Positions 35,034 through 45,005 of a stretch of DNA of 64,000 bases are shown piece by piece. The notes beneath the pieces were generated by a model. That model did no database searches. It worked only from the letters and a program-made list of their open reading frames with translations, and was not told the origin of the DNA. This stretch comes from Isoetes taiwanensis (taxonomy: Eukaryota > Streptophyta > Lycopodiopsida > Isoetales > Isoetaceae): positions 8,810,779 to 8,874,778 of the forward strand of contig JAJEKV010000059.1 of assembly GCA_021234155.1 (NCBI GenBank), in the 5' to 3' direction. How positions within the stretch are numbered: position 1 is the first letter of the stretch; each line of letters begins with the position of its first letter. The position numbers and the translations under genes were made by a program.

Positions 35034-35567
35034 GTGAACCAATCGGCGGACCCACAGCAGACGAACGAGCGGGGCAACCGGAGATTGAAGAGAACAAAGT
35101 CCAGACCTGTTAGGAGTGGGGTGCAGTATAAGACCCGACTGCAGCAGGATGCAACGATCGCTAAGAAGACATCGGCTCAGAGAAGGGAGCAGATCGTTGA
35201 GCGGACCAAGCATCCTTTAACAGGCGGAAAATCTATTCCGTCGCTTAGGGCGACCCTTAAGCCGCGGAAGCCCCATAGGTATCGACCTGGCACGGTAGCT
35301 CTTCGGGAGATACGTAAGTATCAGAAGACTACCGAGCCATTGATCCGCCGGCTTCCCTTCCAGCGACTTGTGCGGGAGATCGCTCAGGAATTCAAGACCG
35401 ACCTACGGTTTCAAGCCTTTGCGGTCCTTGCCTTACAAGAGGCTGCCGAGGCGTATCTGATTGAACTTTTGAGCGACGCCAACCTTTGCGCCATACACGC
35501 GAAGAGGGTCACCATTATGCCCAAGGACCTCCACCTGGCACGAAGGATCCGAGGGGATTTTAGATGA
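35034..35567 (+). CDS. Histone H3-like protein encoded by the retrotransposon
   Basis: From residue 79 (of 177 counted from the GTG at 35034; no ATG is seen in this frame nearby) the protein follows histone H3 from K37 to the end: [66 protein letters not shown] and LARRIRG. By eye about 16 of 98 positions differ from canonical plant H3, mostly conservative. H3 K56, K79, C110 and R116 equivalents are present; Tyr41 and Leu90 equivalents are H3.3-like. There is no long loop-1 insertion, so it is not CENH3. The upstream 78 residues are basic and unlike a normal tail: RTK (57-59) and TGGK (63-66) can be matched to H3 2-4 and 11-14, but K9, K27 and K36 cannot be placed. The C-terminus is GDFR instead of GERA. 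Uninterrupted; probably fused to block 1 in the ancestral element. Confidence 0.93.
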   Translation: MNQSADPQQTNERGNRRLKRTKSRPVRSGVQYKTRLQQDATIAKKTSAQRREQIVERTKHPLTGGKSIPSLRATLKPRKPHRYRPGTVALREIRKYQKTTEPLIRRLPFQRLVREIAQEFKTDLRFQAFAVLALQEAAEAYLIELLSDANLCAIHAKRVTIMPKDLHLARRIRGDFR

Positions 35568-35812
35568 TTAGGCGACCGTGTCCTTCCTGTTGTATAATTT
35601 TGTAATTTATCTATGTACTAGTCCCATTTTGGGGGTTGTGAATATAAATTTTTTTTTTTTTTTTGTAAAAAATATTATTAAGTAAATAATAATTTTAATA
35701 ATAATTTCGGGAAACGTGCCAAAAAGTATAAAACCCCTTTTTGGCCATTAGGGTTTCATTTTTCCTTCTTGTTCCAGCGCCTTCTTCCTCCTCCTTTGCG
35801 CCTTCACTCCTC
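35568..35812 (+). promoter_or_regulatory. Spacer with TATA-like box before accessory block 2
   Basis: After the H3 block come AT-rich sequence and a T run (about 35649-35664). TATAAAA at 35727-35733 lies 80 bases before the ATG at 35813, followed by a CT-rich stretch typical of a plant 5' leader. This may be an internal promoter or a relic of a captured gene. Confidence 0.4.
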
Positions 35813-37200
35813 ATGGCTCGCCCAACCCTGCAGCAGTGGTATTTGGACGGAGAGCATTGGGACCCTGCGGTTCCCTTTGATCTTCTTCACCCCTACCTGC
35901 TTCAGCAGGTAGATCTTATCTCCAACATGCAGGGCCACCCAGATTATTCTGCCTTCCTTCAGTTCTATGGAGAGGAGATTGTGCCTGCATGCGTTTGCAA
36001 TGATGACGATGAGCAGCTTTATCTCGACTTCCACACCCTGCACCAGATGTTAGGGGGCGATGATCATGCCCGTAACGTCATCAAGGGCATCAGACGGCGA
36101 GGGACCGACCTTCCTATTGCCACAATAGATCGGGAAACTTGTTTTGAGGCCCGATTTGCACTGGCCATCATTATGGACCAGTACATAGAAGACGAGGAGA
36201 TTCCTGCTGAGCGTTCTTCTACGCCTCTACCTCCTGACCCGGAAGATGACGAAGTCGTCAATGAGCAGGACTTTGTAAGATGGAAGGAACTTGCTACAGA
36301 AGCTCCTGCCAGCCGACAGAAAGCCCTTAAACTCGAAGGTTTGAACCTTCTCCCTGCAGTACTCTTGAATGACCAAGAGTACCTGATCTTTGAAGATATC
36401 ATGTGGGCCTACCGTGTTCTTACTGGGATCCACCGCAAGAAAATAGAAACCCTCTATGATCTTGCGGAGTATTGCCAAGATGACTTCATCGACTTCACTA
36501 CGCCGGTTGTGCAACCTGCACAAGTAGAGAGCCTATTGGCATATCGGCCCGAAGAGCAAGATCCCGTTGAGACTCTTCTGTCACTTCGTCAGTTCTTACT
36601 AACTGACACGCCCCAGCCTCCAGAAGAGCAATTCGCGGCCCCGACACGGTCTCTTCTTCCAGATCCGCCTTTGCAAATCACTATGGGAGAGGGGGATGAA
36701 GACGAGGAAGACCTTTGGGACACCAAGGTCAGCCTTAGGGATGAGAGGGAAGAAGAAGAGGAGGAGAAGCTCCCCACTAATTTGGACAAGGAAGCGGAGA
36801 CCTCCACCGACCCTCAGGTTAGGGCAATGGGCAACCATATGGCCCGATTCTTTCTCTCAGCTTTCCGCCAAGGAGAGGTGCTGTTTTTCTCCAAGAATTT
36901 AGGGCCTTCTTCTGAAGCTTCTTGGTGGGCGCTCCGAGCCATACCACTTCAGCGGGCCATAAGAAGATTGATTATCACGTCACCACTATTATTCTGGTCC
37001 GTAGAGATTTGGCTATAGCAGCGTTGGGGGACGTGGCGGGCTGCACTAGCATGCGCCTCCTTGTGGCGGCACCTCTGGCTACTTGTTTACCACCTGAGGC
37101 AGCAGCTCGAGCCGCCCTCTCTGCTAGCCCTAGTGCCACTCTGATGCGTTATCGTCCACTTCCTCAACCAATGGATGAAGACGAGGGATCCAGCTCCTAG
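35813..37200 (+). CDS. Retrotransposon accessory block 2, unknown acidic protein
   Basis: From the ATG (MARPTLQQWYLDGEHWDPAVP) a 401-residue frame runs to 37018. A second frame, open from about 36922, carries on to 37200 (AALGDVAGCTSMRLLVAAPL ... DEDEGSSS), so a small indel near 36950 probably splits one protein of about 460 residues. No family recognised. An N-terminal part of about 200 residues looks globular (LLQQVDLISNMQGHPDYSAF, TLHQMLGGDDHA); the middle and end contain very acidic tracts (GEGDEDEEDLWD, DEREEEEEEK). Acidic tracts occur in histone chaperones, but also in many unrelated proteins, so function is open. No membrane segment is seen. Confidence 0.55.
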
Positions 37201-37392
37201 ATTATTGTGTTATGTATTTTGCCTTTGAAATCACTGTTGTTTAAACTATGGTTACCACTCGTGATGTGATTACTCTTTATTGTATCAATCCAATACATAA
37301 TGCCAATACAATTTTTGAATAAGTCTCTTCCATGACGAGTCATTAAGCCTCCTGGAATTGTTAGTATTACATACTCATTCCGCCCTTTTGCA

Positions 37393-37854
37393 GAAGAAAC
37401 GCTGGCGGAGTACGAGGAGAGGATAACATCCCAGATAGTGAGAGATGACCAGGGACCTCCTGAACAGGACTATGGGGAAAGGTACAATGAGTATCCGGAA
37501 CGGGAAATTGATGAGGAGATAACGGAACTTGCGGTGCCGGAAGAACCTTATGATCCCGACAAGGGGATGGAGATAATTACCCTCCTTCGAGAACGCGCTT
37601 ACGACGATCTGAAATGGACCCTTTGCCGCACTTGGGATTATTGGAATATGACCCCACATGAGGCTTTTAAAGATGCCAATGACCACCTCTGGCAAATCTT
37701 CTACGCACTACGAAGGCTTTTCAACCTTCTCATTATTAGCCCCACTTGGGATTATCAACCCGTTATCATTCAGGCTTGGGCACGTTACAAGCTCGTCAGA
37801 GCTGTGCGTGAGAGTGTGCGCTATTCCGTCATGTATCCCTATGCAAACCCTTAA
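37393..37854 (+). CDS. Retrotransposon accessory block 3, unknown protein
   Basis: An open frame from the putative acceptor TTTTGCAG (ending at about 37392) to the stop at 37852, about 153 residues, without an early ATG in frame; the frame reads EETLAEYEERITSQIVRD and ends VRYSVMYPYANP. Acidic first half, then an aromatic, probably helical second half (LKWTLCRTWDYWNMTPHEAF, FYALRRLFNLLI). No family recognised. The absence of a good start and the acceptor-like sequence suggest it is an exon joined to upstream sequence, perhaps the end of block 2. Confidence 0.5.
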   Translation, partial: EETLAEYEERITSQIVRDDQGPPEQDYGERYNEYPEREIDEEITELAVPEEPYDPDKGMEIITLLRERAYDDLKWTLCRTWDYWNMTPHEAFKDANDHLWQIFYALRRLFNLLIISPTWDYQPVIIQAWARYKLVRAVRESVRYSVMYPYANP

Positions 37855-38103
37855 GCCGCATCTTCCAGTTTTGTATGTTCCTATGCTTCACTATGACTAG
37901 GGAAATGGCCTGTATCAGGTCCATGTATGTACTATATAACTATAAGTCATAATTACTTTCAGTATCAAGCTCTTCGATGTAACCGTTACTTCACTTGTAA
38001 TTAAAATCTTCCGTGATTTTGCGTGTTCACTTTGTTTCTCGACACGACCTAAAATGATCTTGTATGACACTTATTGTCACTGTAATTTTTCTTATATTAT
38101 CTT

Positions 38104-39290
38104 ATGTTTAATATAGACGGCGCACGCAACGCCGCTTGGCAGCCACCCTCAAATGCAAGTCGGTTAACACCCGAACAAGAATTGATGCTGATGAAAAGAC
38201 AGCTAGGCGAATTACAGGCCTATGTCGTGCATGCTAACCCACCACAGCATGTACAAGAGGACGCACCGGGGTTACCTCCATTGCCGCCTAGTCCACCTAC
38301 ACAACAACCGTCCCCACCAAGAACCAGCCCTCTACCTGCGCGAAAGAGGCCCCACTCGAAACGCCGACGGAGCTCCTATAGAGACAGCGCCACCTCCTCA
38401 AAATCTGTCACTTCAGTGTCAACTGAATCATCTGCATCATCTGGCGACCATACAAAGCGCCGAGATAAGGAATATCGCAAGACCGTTGATACGGCTATAA
38501 CTAGCATATGGAAAAATAGAAAATTGGCCCAGTTTGATGGGAAATCTAGAGGTGGATTGAATGCCGAATCCTGGTTGGACGAAATGAAGGAGTTCGGAAA
38601 GTCTTATGGCATGACAGAAAAGGATACCGGAAAGGTTGCCACCACAAACCTTACCGGAGCTGCCCGTATTTGGTGGAAGGGCTATGCCAGAGCCAAACAT
38701 CTGGACAGGAGTAGATGCAAATTCAGAAAGTTTGCCAAGGCCTTCAAGTCGCATTATGTGCCCCGTGCACACAAATGCCAACAGATCCAAACTTTCTACA
38801 TGTTGGAGCAGAAGAGTATGTCCGTACAGGATTACATGGATGAGTTTATGCGCCTAAGGCTGTATGTACCCGGTATGAATGAGAAAAGGGCAGTGGAAGG
38901 TTATATTGAGGGATTGGCACCCTCAATCAAACGGATGGTTAAGGCCATAGATCCGAAATCAGTTGCAGAGGCCGAGGCTAAAGCATTGAGCCTCGAGGAG
39001 GACACACCAAAGAATCGCGATCCCGCCCCGCCACTTACTCCGCCCCACGGCCGCCCACACCGCACAAACCCCGCTCTCCAAGTCCGGGGCCCTCTCAGCA
39101 GAACTCTTACGGTCGCCAGGAGAAGAAAGTCGCTTTTAGCACGCCAGATAAGCAGAGCAATGCTGGTAAGGAAGTTCGAAACCTCTTACAGTCCATTCCT
39201 AAAGAGGCCAGAGAACAGCTTCGCCGAGATAAGGCTTGCTACAGTGTATGAGGCCTGGACACTTCATGCGTAATTGTCCGTGATGTTACC
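38104..39290 (+). CDS. Ty3/gypsy gag (capsid, nucleocapsid), frameshifted
   Basis: The first ATG gives a 389-residue frame. Residues 1-125 are Pro/Ser-rich with basic patches. Residues ~130-300 are the retrotransposon gag domain: FDGKSRGGLNAESWLDEM, NLTGAARIWWKGYAR, KFRKFAKAFKSHYVP, SVQDYMDEFMRLRLYVPGM, YIEGLAPSIKRMV. After about 39045 the downstream gag sequence makes more sense in another frame, and a CX2CX4HX4C zinc knuckle at about 39238-39283 is split by a one-base difference at about 39246. So capsid is intact and the nucleocapsid is broken twice. An acceptor-like TTTAATATAG precedes 38118. Confidence 0.9.
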
Positions 39291-39439
39291 CGGGGACCGC
39301 CTACCGGCCATGGCCGACCTCGATTGGGACGATATTGAGTCAACATTACCTGCTGAAGAGGACGCCCCGAGTACATTCACGGGTCGTCCTCATATCCTTG
39401 CAGCCTATAGAAACCGGCAATGCTGAAAAGTCACCGCCA

Positions 39440-39591
39440 TTTCCACCATAGGCCAAGTAGACAATAAGCCTTTCGTAATTCTTATGGACACGGGAAGTAC
39501 CCATAATTTTGCTTCTCCTAGAATGGCCCAGGTCCTACAAATTGAAACCCCGAGGTCACGCATCGAGGCCCGCCACTTTAGCCGCTGGTAA
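39440..39591 (+). CDS. Retropepsin-like protease segment
   Basis: The frame around 39451-39591 reads GQVDNKPFVILMDTGSTHNF: the DTGS active-site motif (Asp codon at 39487) in the usual setting, followed by ASPRMAQVL. The frame reaches a stop at 39589-39591. The missing second half is seen at the start of the next frame (VGMEFL at about 39694, a typical protease C-terminal motif). So protease is present but interrupted. Confidence 0.8.
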
Positions 39592-39654
39592 GGTCGACAT
39601 ACTCATGGTCGCGTCGATCAATCTTAAGATGCACCGCCGACGCACCCGGTTGCT

Positions 39655-42147
39655 ATGGGTGCCGAGTTAATGGATATTGGCAAATACGACCTCATTGTTG
39701 GAATGGAGTTCTTGGCATCTGCAAAAGCCAACATAGACTGCGAGAAGAGAGAAGTTACCTTCAACGCAGCCAATGGAGCCCGCGTAACCATCAAAGGTGA
39801 ACCATTCAACCCTATCATGCAGTCTATGTCCATCCGACAGTTAGATAAAGCTATAAGCAAGCAAAAGCTTCTCTGCGTTATCAGACTTGCTTCCATTGAG
39901 TCAGACGTTAAGCAGAAGCAAGTAATTGACACCTTGCCGGAGGGGATCGCTAACCTTCTCCGACAATTTCGCGATCTTTTCCCAGATCAGATTCAGAAGC
40001 TTCCTCCTTTCAGAGGCGTAGAATGTGAGATCGCTCTAGAGCCGGGTACTAAGCCTACCAGTAAGGCCCCGTACCGTATGAGTCCCCCGGAATTGGCAGA
40101 GCTTAAGAAGCAACTTCAGGAGTTACTAAACCTAGGTTTTATTCGACCTAGTGTTTCGCCCTTTGGCGCCCCTATTCTCTTCGTGAAGAAAAAGGACGGC
40201 TCCTTGAGAATGTGTATTGATTATCGGCAACTCAACAAGCATACCATCAAGAATCGCTATGCTTTGCCGAGGGCAGATGATCTAATGGATCAGTTGCAAG
40301 GGGCCAAGTATTTTTCGAAGATTGATCTTCGCTCCGGATATCATCAGATAAGGATTAAAGAGGAGGACATTCATAAATCTGCTTTTCGCACTAGATATGG
40401 GCATTATGAGTTTACCGTTATGCCTTTCGGATTGATTAATGCCCCCGCAACGTTTATGCGGTTAATGAATGATGTTTTCCGACAATACCTATATTATTTT
40501 GTTGTCATTTTCTTTGACGACATTCTCATCTACAGTAAGACTCTAGAGGAGCATGAGAAACATCTTAAATTGGCTCTACAAAAGTTAAGACGTCATCAGC
40601 TTTTTGCCAAGTTCTCTAAGTGCAAGTTTGCCACTCCAAAGGTTGATTATTTGGGCCATATTATTTCAGCGGAGGGAATTGCTACAGATCCGGCAAAGAT
40701 AGAGGCTGTAAGAGAATGGCCTATTCCAGGAAATGTCTCCGAAGTCCGAAGTTTCTTGGGATTAGCAGGATACTACCGAAAATTTGTAAAGGATTTTGCA
40801 AGGATTGCAGCCCCTCTTACCAATCTTACCAAGCATGAGAAGGTGAAGGATTGGATGGAGCACTGGAAGACTAAGGTTCAAGGAAGTTTCCAGCAGCTTA
40901 AAGATGCCTTAACGTCAGCACCCGTTCTCACGTTGCCCGATCCTGACAAGGATAAACTAGTGGCCACAGATGCCAGTAAAATTGCCACTGGTGGGGTCCT
41001 AATGCAGGAGGGGAGGGTTATTGCTTATGATTCAAAGAAAATGAATGAGACGGAACAGCGGTATCCTACCCATGATCAGGAATTGTTAGCTGTTGTTCGC
41101 GCCTTGCGAATATGGAGACACTACCTCCTTGGTAGAAGATTCCAGTTGGACACGGATCACCAAAGTCTCCGTTATCTATCCACCCAACCCAATCTCAACC
41201 TCCGTCAGAGGAGATGGATGGAATTTCTTGAAGAGTATGATTTTGAGATCATGTATAAGCCTGGAAAGAACAATGTGGTTGCGGATGCATTATCACGCCA
41301 TCCCTTGGTAACCCGAACCCATTGTAATGCAATTTCGACACTCACAAGTGAGTTTGGGAAACAGATAGAACAGACCTTGGCCACGGATCCGGAGTTCTGT
41401 GAAATTTGGAGTAGTCTGAATAAGGAGGCACGCACAGATAAAGAACGCGAAACTTTCCGTTCATATAAGAAAGAGGGCAATTTGTTGTATCACAAGGATA
41501 AGTTGTGTGTACCTCATACTTCCGGAGTGCGTATCCATGATACACACACCAGCCCTATAGCAGGACATGCCGGGTTTATGAAGACCTATTTTAAGATCCG
41601 CTCTAGTTATTTTTGGCCTTCGATGAAGAAGGATATTGCTAGATATATTAAGCAGTGTCAAGTGTGTCAGCAAACCAAGGCGGAGCAATTAAGAGTTCCA
41701 GGAGAATTACAGCCTCTGGATGTGCCCAACGCAAAATGGGAAGTCATAACCATGGACTTTATTGTCGGTCTTCCACGAACTCTCCGGGGATATGATGCAC
41801 TAATGGTGGTCGTCGACAAATTGTCGAAAATGGCTCATTTCTTGCCATGCCGTACCACCGACACCGCCTTTGACACCGCCTTGCTTTTTGCAAAGGAGAT
41901 CTTCAGGTTGCACGGAATGCCACGGGTTATTGTATCTGACCGGGATCCCAAATTTGTAAGTGCCTTCTGGAAAGATTTCTTCACCACCATCCAGACCAAG
42001 CTTGCTATGAGTACAGCTTATCATCCTCAGACGGATGGTCAGACAGAACGTACCAATCGTATTATAGAGGATATGCTACAAAGTTATGTGTGGAGTAAGC
42101 AATCCCAATGGGCTGACTATATTTATCTGGTTGAGTTTGCCTATTAA
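39655..42147 (+). CDS. Ty3/gypsy pol: reverse transcriptase, RNase H, integrase
   Basis: 830 uninterrupted codons. Residues 1-50: end of protease. RT about 165-345, with Asp224 in [10 protein letters not shown] and FFDD at 286-289 (catalytic Asp288/289; FFDD instead of the usual YIDD/FIDD). RNase H about 433-548, with Asp439 (ATDAS), Glu476, Asp499 (LDTDHQ) and Asp544 (ADALSRHP). Integrase: HHCC zinc finger (His around 631/638, Cys668 and Cys671), catalytic Asp701 (MDFIVG), Asp762 (SDRD) and Glu798 (TERTN), giving the D-x35-E spacing. It stops within the integrase C-terminal half, at EFAY; the next bases continue the family sequence (SSRMSPFMINYGYQ) in another frame. All catalytic residues of the three enzymes are present. 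Confidence 0.97.
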   Translation: MGAELMDIGKYDLIVGMEFLASAKANIDCEKREVTFNAANGARVTIKGEPFNPIMQSMSIRQLDKAISKQKLLCVIRLASIESDVKQKQVIDTLPEGIANLLRQFRDLFPDQIQKLPPFRGVECEIALEPGTKPTSKAPYRMSPPELAELKKQLQELLNLGFIRPSVSPFGAPILFVKKKDGSLRMCIDYRQLNKHTIKNRYALPRADDLMDQLQGAKYFSKIDLRSGYHQIRIKEEDIHKSAFRTRYGHYEFTVMPFGLINAPATFMRLMNDVFRQYLYYFVVIFFDDILIYSKTLEEHEKHLKLALQKLRRHQLFAKFSKCKFATPKVDYLGHIISAEGIATDPAKIEAVREWPIPGNVSEVRSFLGLAGYYRKFVKDFARIAAPLTNLTKHEKVKDWMEHWKTKVQGSFQQLKDALTSAPVLTLPDPDKDKLVATDASKIATGGVLMQEGRVIAYDSKKMNETEQRYPTHDQELLAVVRALRIWRHYLLGRRFQLDTDHQSLRYLSTQPNLNLRQRRWMEFLEEYDFEIMYKPGKNNVVADALSRHPLVTRTHCNAISTLTSEFGKQIEQTLATDPEFCEIWSSLNKEARTDKERETFRSYKKEGNLLYHKDKLCVPHTSGVRIHDTHTSPIAGHAGFMKTYFKIRSSYFWPSMKKDIARYIKQCQVCQQTKAEQLRVPGELQPLDVPNAKWEVITMDFIVGLPRTLRGYDALMVVVDKLSKMAHFLPCRTTDTAFDTALLFAKEIFRLHGMPRVIVSDRDPKFVSAFWKDFFTTIQTKLAMSTAYHPQTDGQTERTNRIIEDMLQSYVWSKQSQWADYIYLVEFAY

Positions 42148-42848
42148 CAGTATGAAACAGGAGTCTTCCAGAATGTCTCCTTTCATGATAAACTATGGTT
42201 ATCAATGCCTTACTCCAGACACCTGGCATAACCCTGTTTCTAAAGTGGAGGTCTCTCAACAGCTCCTTTTGGAAATGCAAGCCTTGGTTGAAGAAGTTCG
42301 TGGTTACTTGTTGGCTGCACGCAAATGCCGAAAAGTGTAGCGGATAAACACGTAACCCCACGAAGTCTTCCAAGTGGGCTTAATCGGGCTTTGGCTTAAG
42401 ATCAAAGTGAAACAAGCCAAGCTTAAAATTGGTAACTGCAAAGAAATTGGCACCCGATGGGCGGGACCCTTCAAAATTACCGAAAGCGTATTGGAGAACA
42501 GTATATCGCTTTGATCTGGCCCGCCCGAAGATCCACAAGGTCTTTCATGTGAGTCTTCAAACAACACACCCCCCGATCCGTGAGGAGGTTTTGGAAACCC
42601 CAACCCTCCTCGAAATGACAGAGGAGCAGCCGGAGATAGTGCCTCGAAGCTCTCCTTTGATCGGGCTTATAAACGTATCTTTAGGACCCAAAATTGCAAT
42701 ACTTGGTCAAGTGGAAACACTTGCCGAGGATGCTACATGGGTGATGGAAACAGACCTTGAGAAGCACTATCCGATTTTATGCGGGGAATCTCAAGGTCGC
42801 ACCATCAACGATGCTATCAACCCCTCCCCTGTAAGCTTGAAGACTTGA
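42148..42848 (+). CDS. Integrase C-terminal part with chromodomain-like end, frameshifted
   Basis: The frame at 42148-42340 continues the integrase (SSRMSPFMINYGYQ, VEVSQQLLLEMQALVEEVRG). After a shift, 42429-42848 gives the IN C-terminal linker (PKIHKVFHVSLQTTHPPIRE, typical of the HNVFHVS segment) and then, at residues ~75-120 of this block, PEIVPRSSP ... KIAILGQVETLAEDATWVME. This has the shape of the degenerate chromodomain at the end of chromovirus integrases (PE-(I/V)...LVKW...EDATWE...). The aromatic cage is not complete by eye. The stop at 42846 closes the coding region. Confidence 0.6.
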
Positions 42849-43380
42849 TTCACGAGAATCGGTAGAGGGTAGATGCATCGTAGTTAACAACCGATGATGG
42901 GATCACCTTCGTGTTCCTTAGGACGTGGTGTGCTGTCAATGTAGACACGACCGCGAACTGCTTGTAAAGCATGAACCATAGGCATGATAGGTTCCTTATA
43001 GATAAATTTTCTTTTATTTCTTATAGGGGGTGGACCCTTCAACCACAACCTAATTATTTTATCTCTACGAACTGATATATTAACATGTGCAGGCCAGTGA
43101 GCAGTACGTGACCTGTCCATGTTAAAGACTTGCTGACGCCCCGATTTCTTTGCTTTATGTTATCTCATGTTCTGTCTCTTGTTCCACTCATGTACATCTT
43201 GGACTTTGATCCTTGCACTTTTTAATTATGATAAGTATGTGAACTGCACTTTGGTGCTTAAACTGTTGTAAACTTGAAAGTTTTAATATATTACCTTCTG
43301 AAATAAGGAATTCCCTTCCTTCAAAGTGTCATTTATTATATTTGTATCTAACCCCAATGCTGAGGACAACATTATTTTTA
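42849..43380 (+). other. 3' untranslated internal region
   Basis: No open frame of interest. AT-rich spacer of 0.5 kb between the pol stop and the polypurine tract, ending in CCCCAATGCTGAGGACAAC, a common sequence type just before the polypurine tract in plant Ty3 elements. Confidence 0.6.
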
Positions 43381-43392
43381 AGGAGGGGAGAA
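43381..43392 (+). other. Polypurine tract
   Basis: AGGAGGGGAGAA immediately before the TGTGACG start of the 3' LTR; primes plus-strand DNA synthesis. Confidence 0.92.
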
Positions 43393-45005
43393 TGTGACGT
43401 TCCAAGTATTTATATGGTATAGGTATAACTATGTTGACACGTCACCGAGTATACATACGCCACCATGGGGTATGGGAACCTAGGGGGTTGACTTAAAAGG
43501 GATTAAATTAGCTATGCTAATTTAATTATTAAGGATAATAACCTATAACTAAGGAACTAATATTTAAAAGCCATAATTCAATTAATTATGGTTTGGGAAG
43601 GCGCCACGTGGCCACCCTCGGTTGGCTACCATGGTAATGCTAATTGGGATCAACAAGGTGGATCACCACCCCCATATCAGCCACAACTCACCTTGAGCAG
43701 TGGAGCGCCACCCTTGTGACCAGAGCTGAGCGCCACCTTGAGCAGTTGGACGCCAACCTTCTTACACAAGCTGAACACCAAGACCAAGAAGATGGAAATC
43801 CCCAATGACAACGGGTCCAGCAGAAACACGTGGGTGGCTAGTGTAGTTGTGAATTCTAGGATAGCCCCCTTTTGGGCACCCGCTTGGGTTGTTGGTTTGT
43901 TCTCTCCAGTTTTACTCGTAGGAACTAACCCTTGATTGTAAAGGTAAGTTCTCTTTATATTCGATTCGGGTTTTGCTCGTAAAAGATGGATTGATGGTTC
44001 TTTGTCTAATATTACCCGAAATGGGGGAGTTAGGGGGTAGTGACCTCTCGAGCCCATTTATTGTAGTATGCTCCTAGATAGAGCCCTATATTATCCCGTT
44101 AAATGCGGCTGTGCACAAGAGCCCACCGGGTCATAGATGCTATGGACCGGCTTAGCACCGTGATAAGGAACACAAAGGGTGAAGTGGTTGGTGGGGTCTT
44201 GCACGAACATAAAAGGCTCCCCGAGACTCCTATAGTGAGCTAGGCCCGATAGCCGGTCACGAGGGGCCGGGTATGGGTCCGACACACTCGGTGTAGAGGT
44301 GTGACCCGTATGGGGCACCTTTGCACTTTGAGTAGATTTAGGGCGCAGTAAGTCTGCACGGATGCGGGGGCTGGATGCGCACGATTCTCTAGCTCGCCCA
44401 TGGAGCCACCGCGGATTCTCGAAGGGGACGCTTCCCCGACTGCCCATCGACCGACTTCATGAACCCCGAGTAGGCTCAGCCAGGGGTGATGCCTCGAGCC
44501 CGCTGTCTCCTAAGGCTATAGCGACGCCATAGCATGAGTTGACCCATCCGCAAAGTGTGCACATGTGAGGGGCGGATGGAGTGGACAACCCTAGCCAATG
44601 TTCTATGCCAGCCAACGCCATGTCAAGATTCGGGCCTCGCCGATCTCTTGAGGCCTAGCCACCACGATCCTCACCGAGTCCGAACCGGGTAGAACCATGG
44701 GTTTGGGGTGTTTTCGTGAGGTTTAGATGCATATTCTCCGCCGCTGGTATTTGATGAATGTGCCACCCTTCGTGGTGGTTATTTATATGTGATTTATGTT
44801 GTGTGCTAACCCTTGTATTCACGCCCGCCGACGAGGAGCCCCATTGAAGGCGTGGGCGAATGACCCTTTCGTGTCCTTCTTCGCATCATATTGCTGTGTG
44901 GCCCGAAATAGACGGAGGGTTCCTCGCTCATGGCGAGTTGGTCGCCATGGGAGGGAAAGTCCCCGTATGTATACCTACGAGGGTCGATATGTTCGTGGGA
45001 GCCAC
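43393..45005 (+). repeat. 3' LTR of the Ty3/gypsy element
   Basis: Matches the 5' LTR from TGTGACGTTCC to a GGGAGCCAC end. The first 430 bases differ at only a few positions. After about 43825 differences are many and mostly short length changes in C/G-rich words, while AT-rich words between them remain identical. Confidence 0.95.

Noticed and set aside
35034-35567. CENH3 (centromeric H3) rather than an H3.3-like histone
   Set aside because: Loop 1 ([13 protein letters not shown]) has the canonical length and the core keeps [13 protein letters not shown]-type residues; plant CENH3 has a longer loop 1 and a different alpha-N/alpha-1 region.
35034-35567. A host H3 gene that merely sits between two transposons
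   Set aside because: It lies inside one element with matching LTRs, primer-binding site and polypurine tract; an adjoining frame runs from block 1 into it, and the tail is not that of a host H3.
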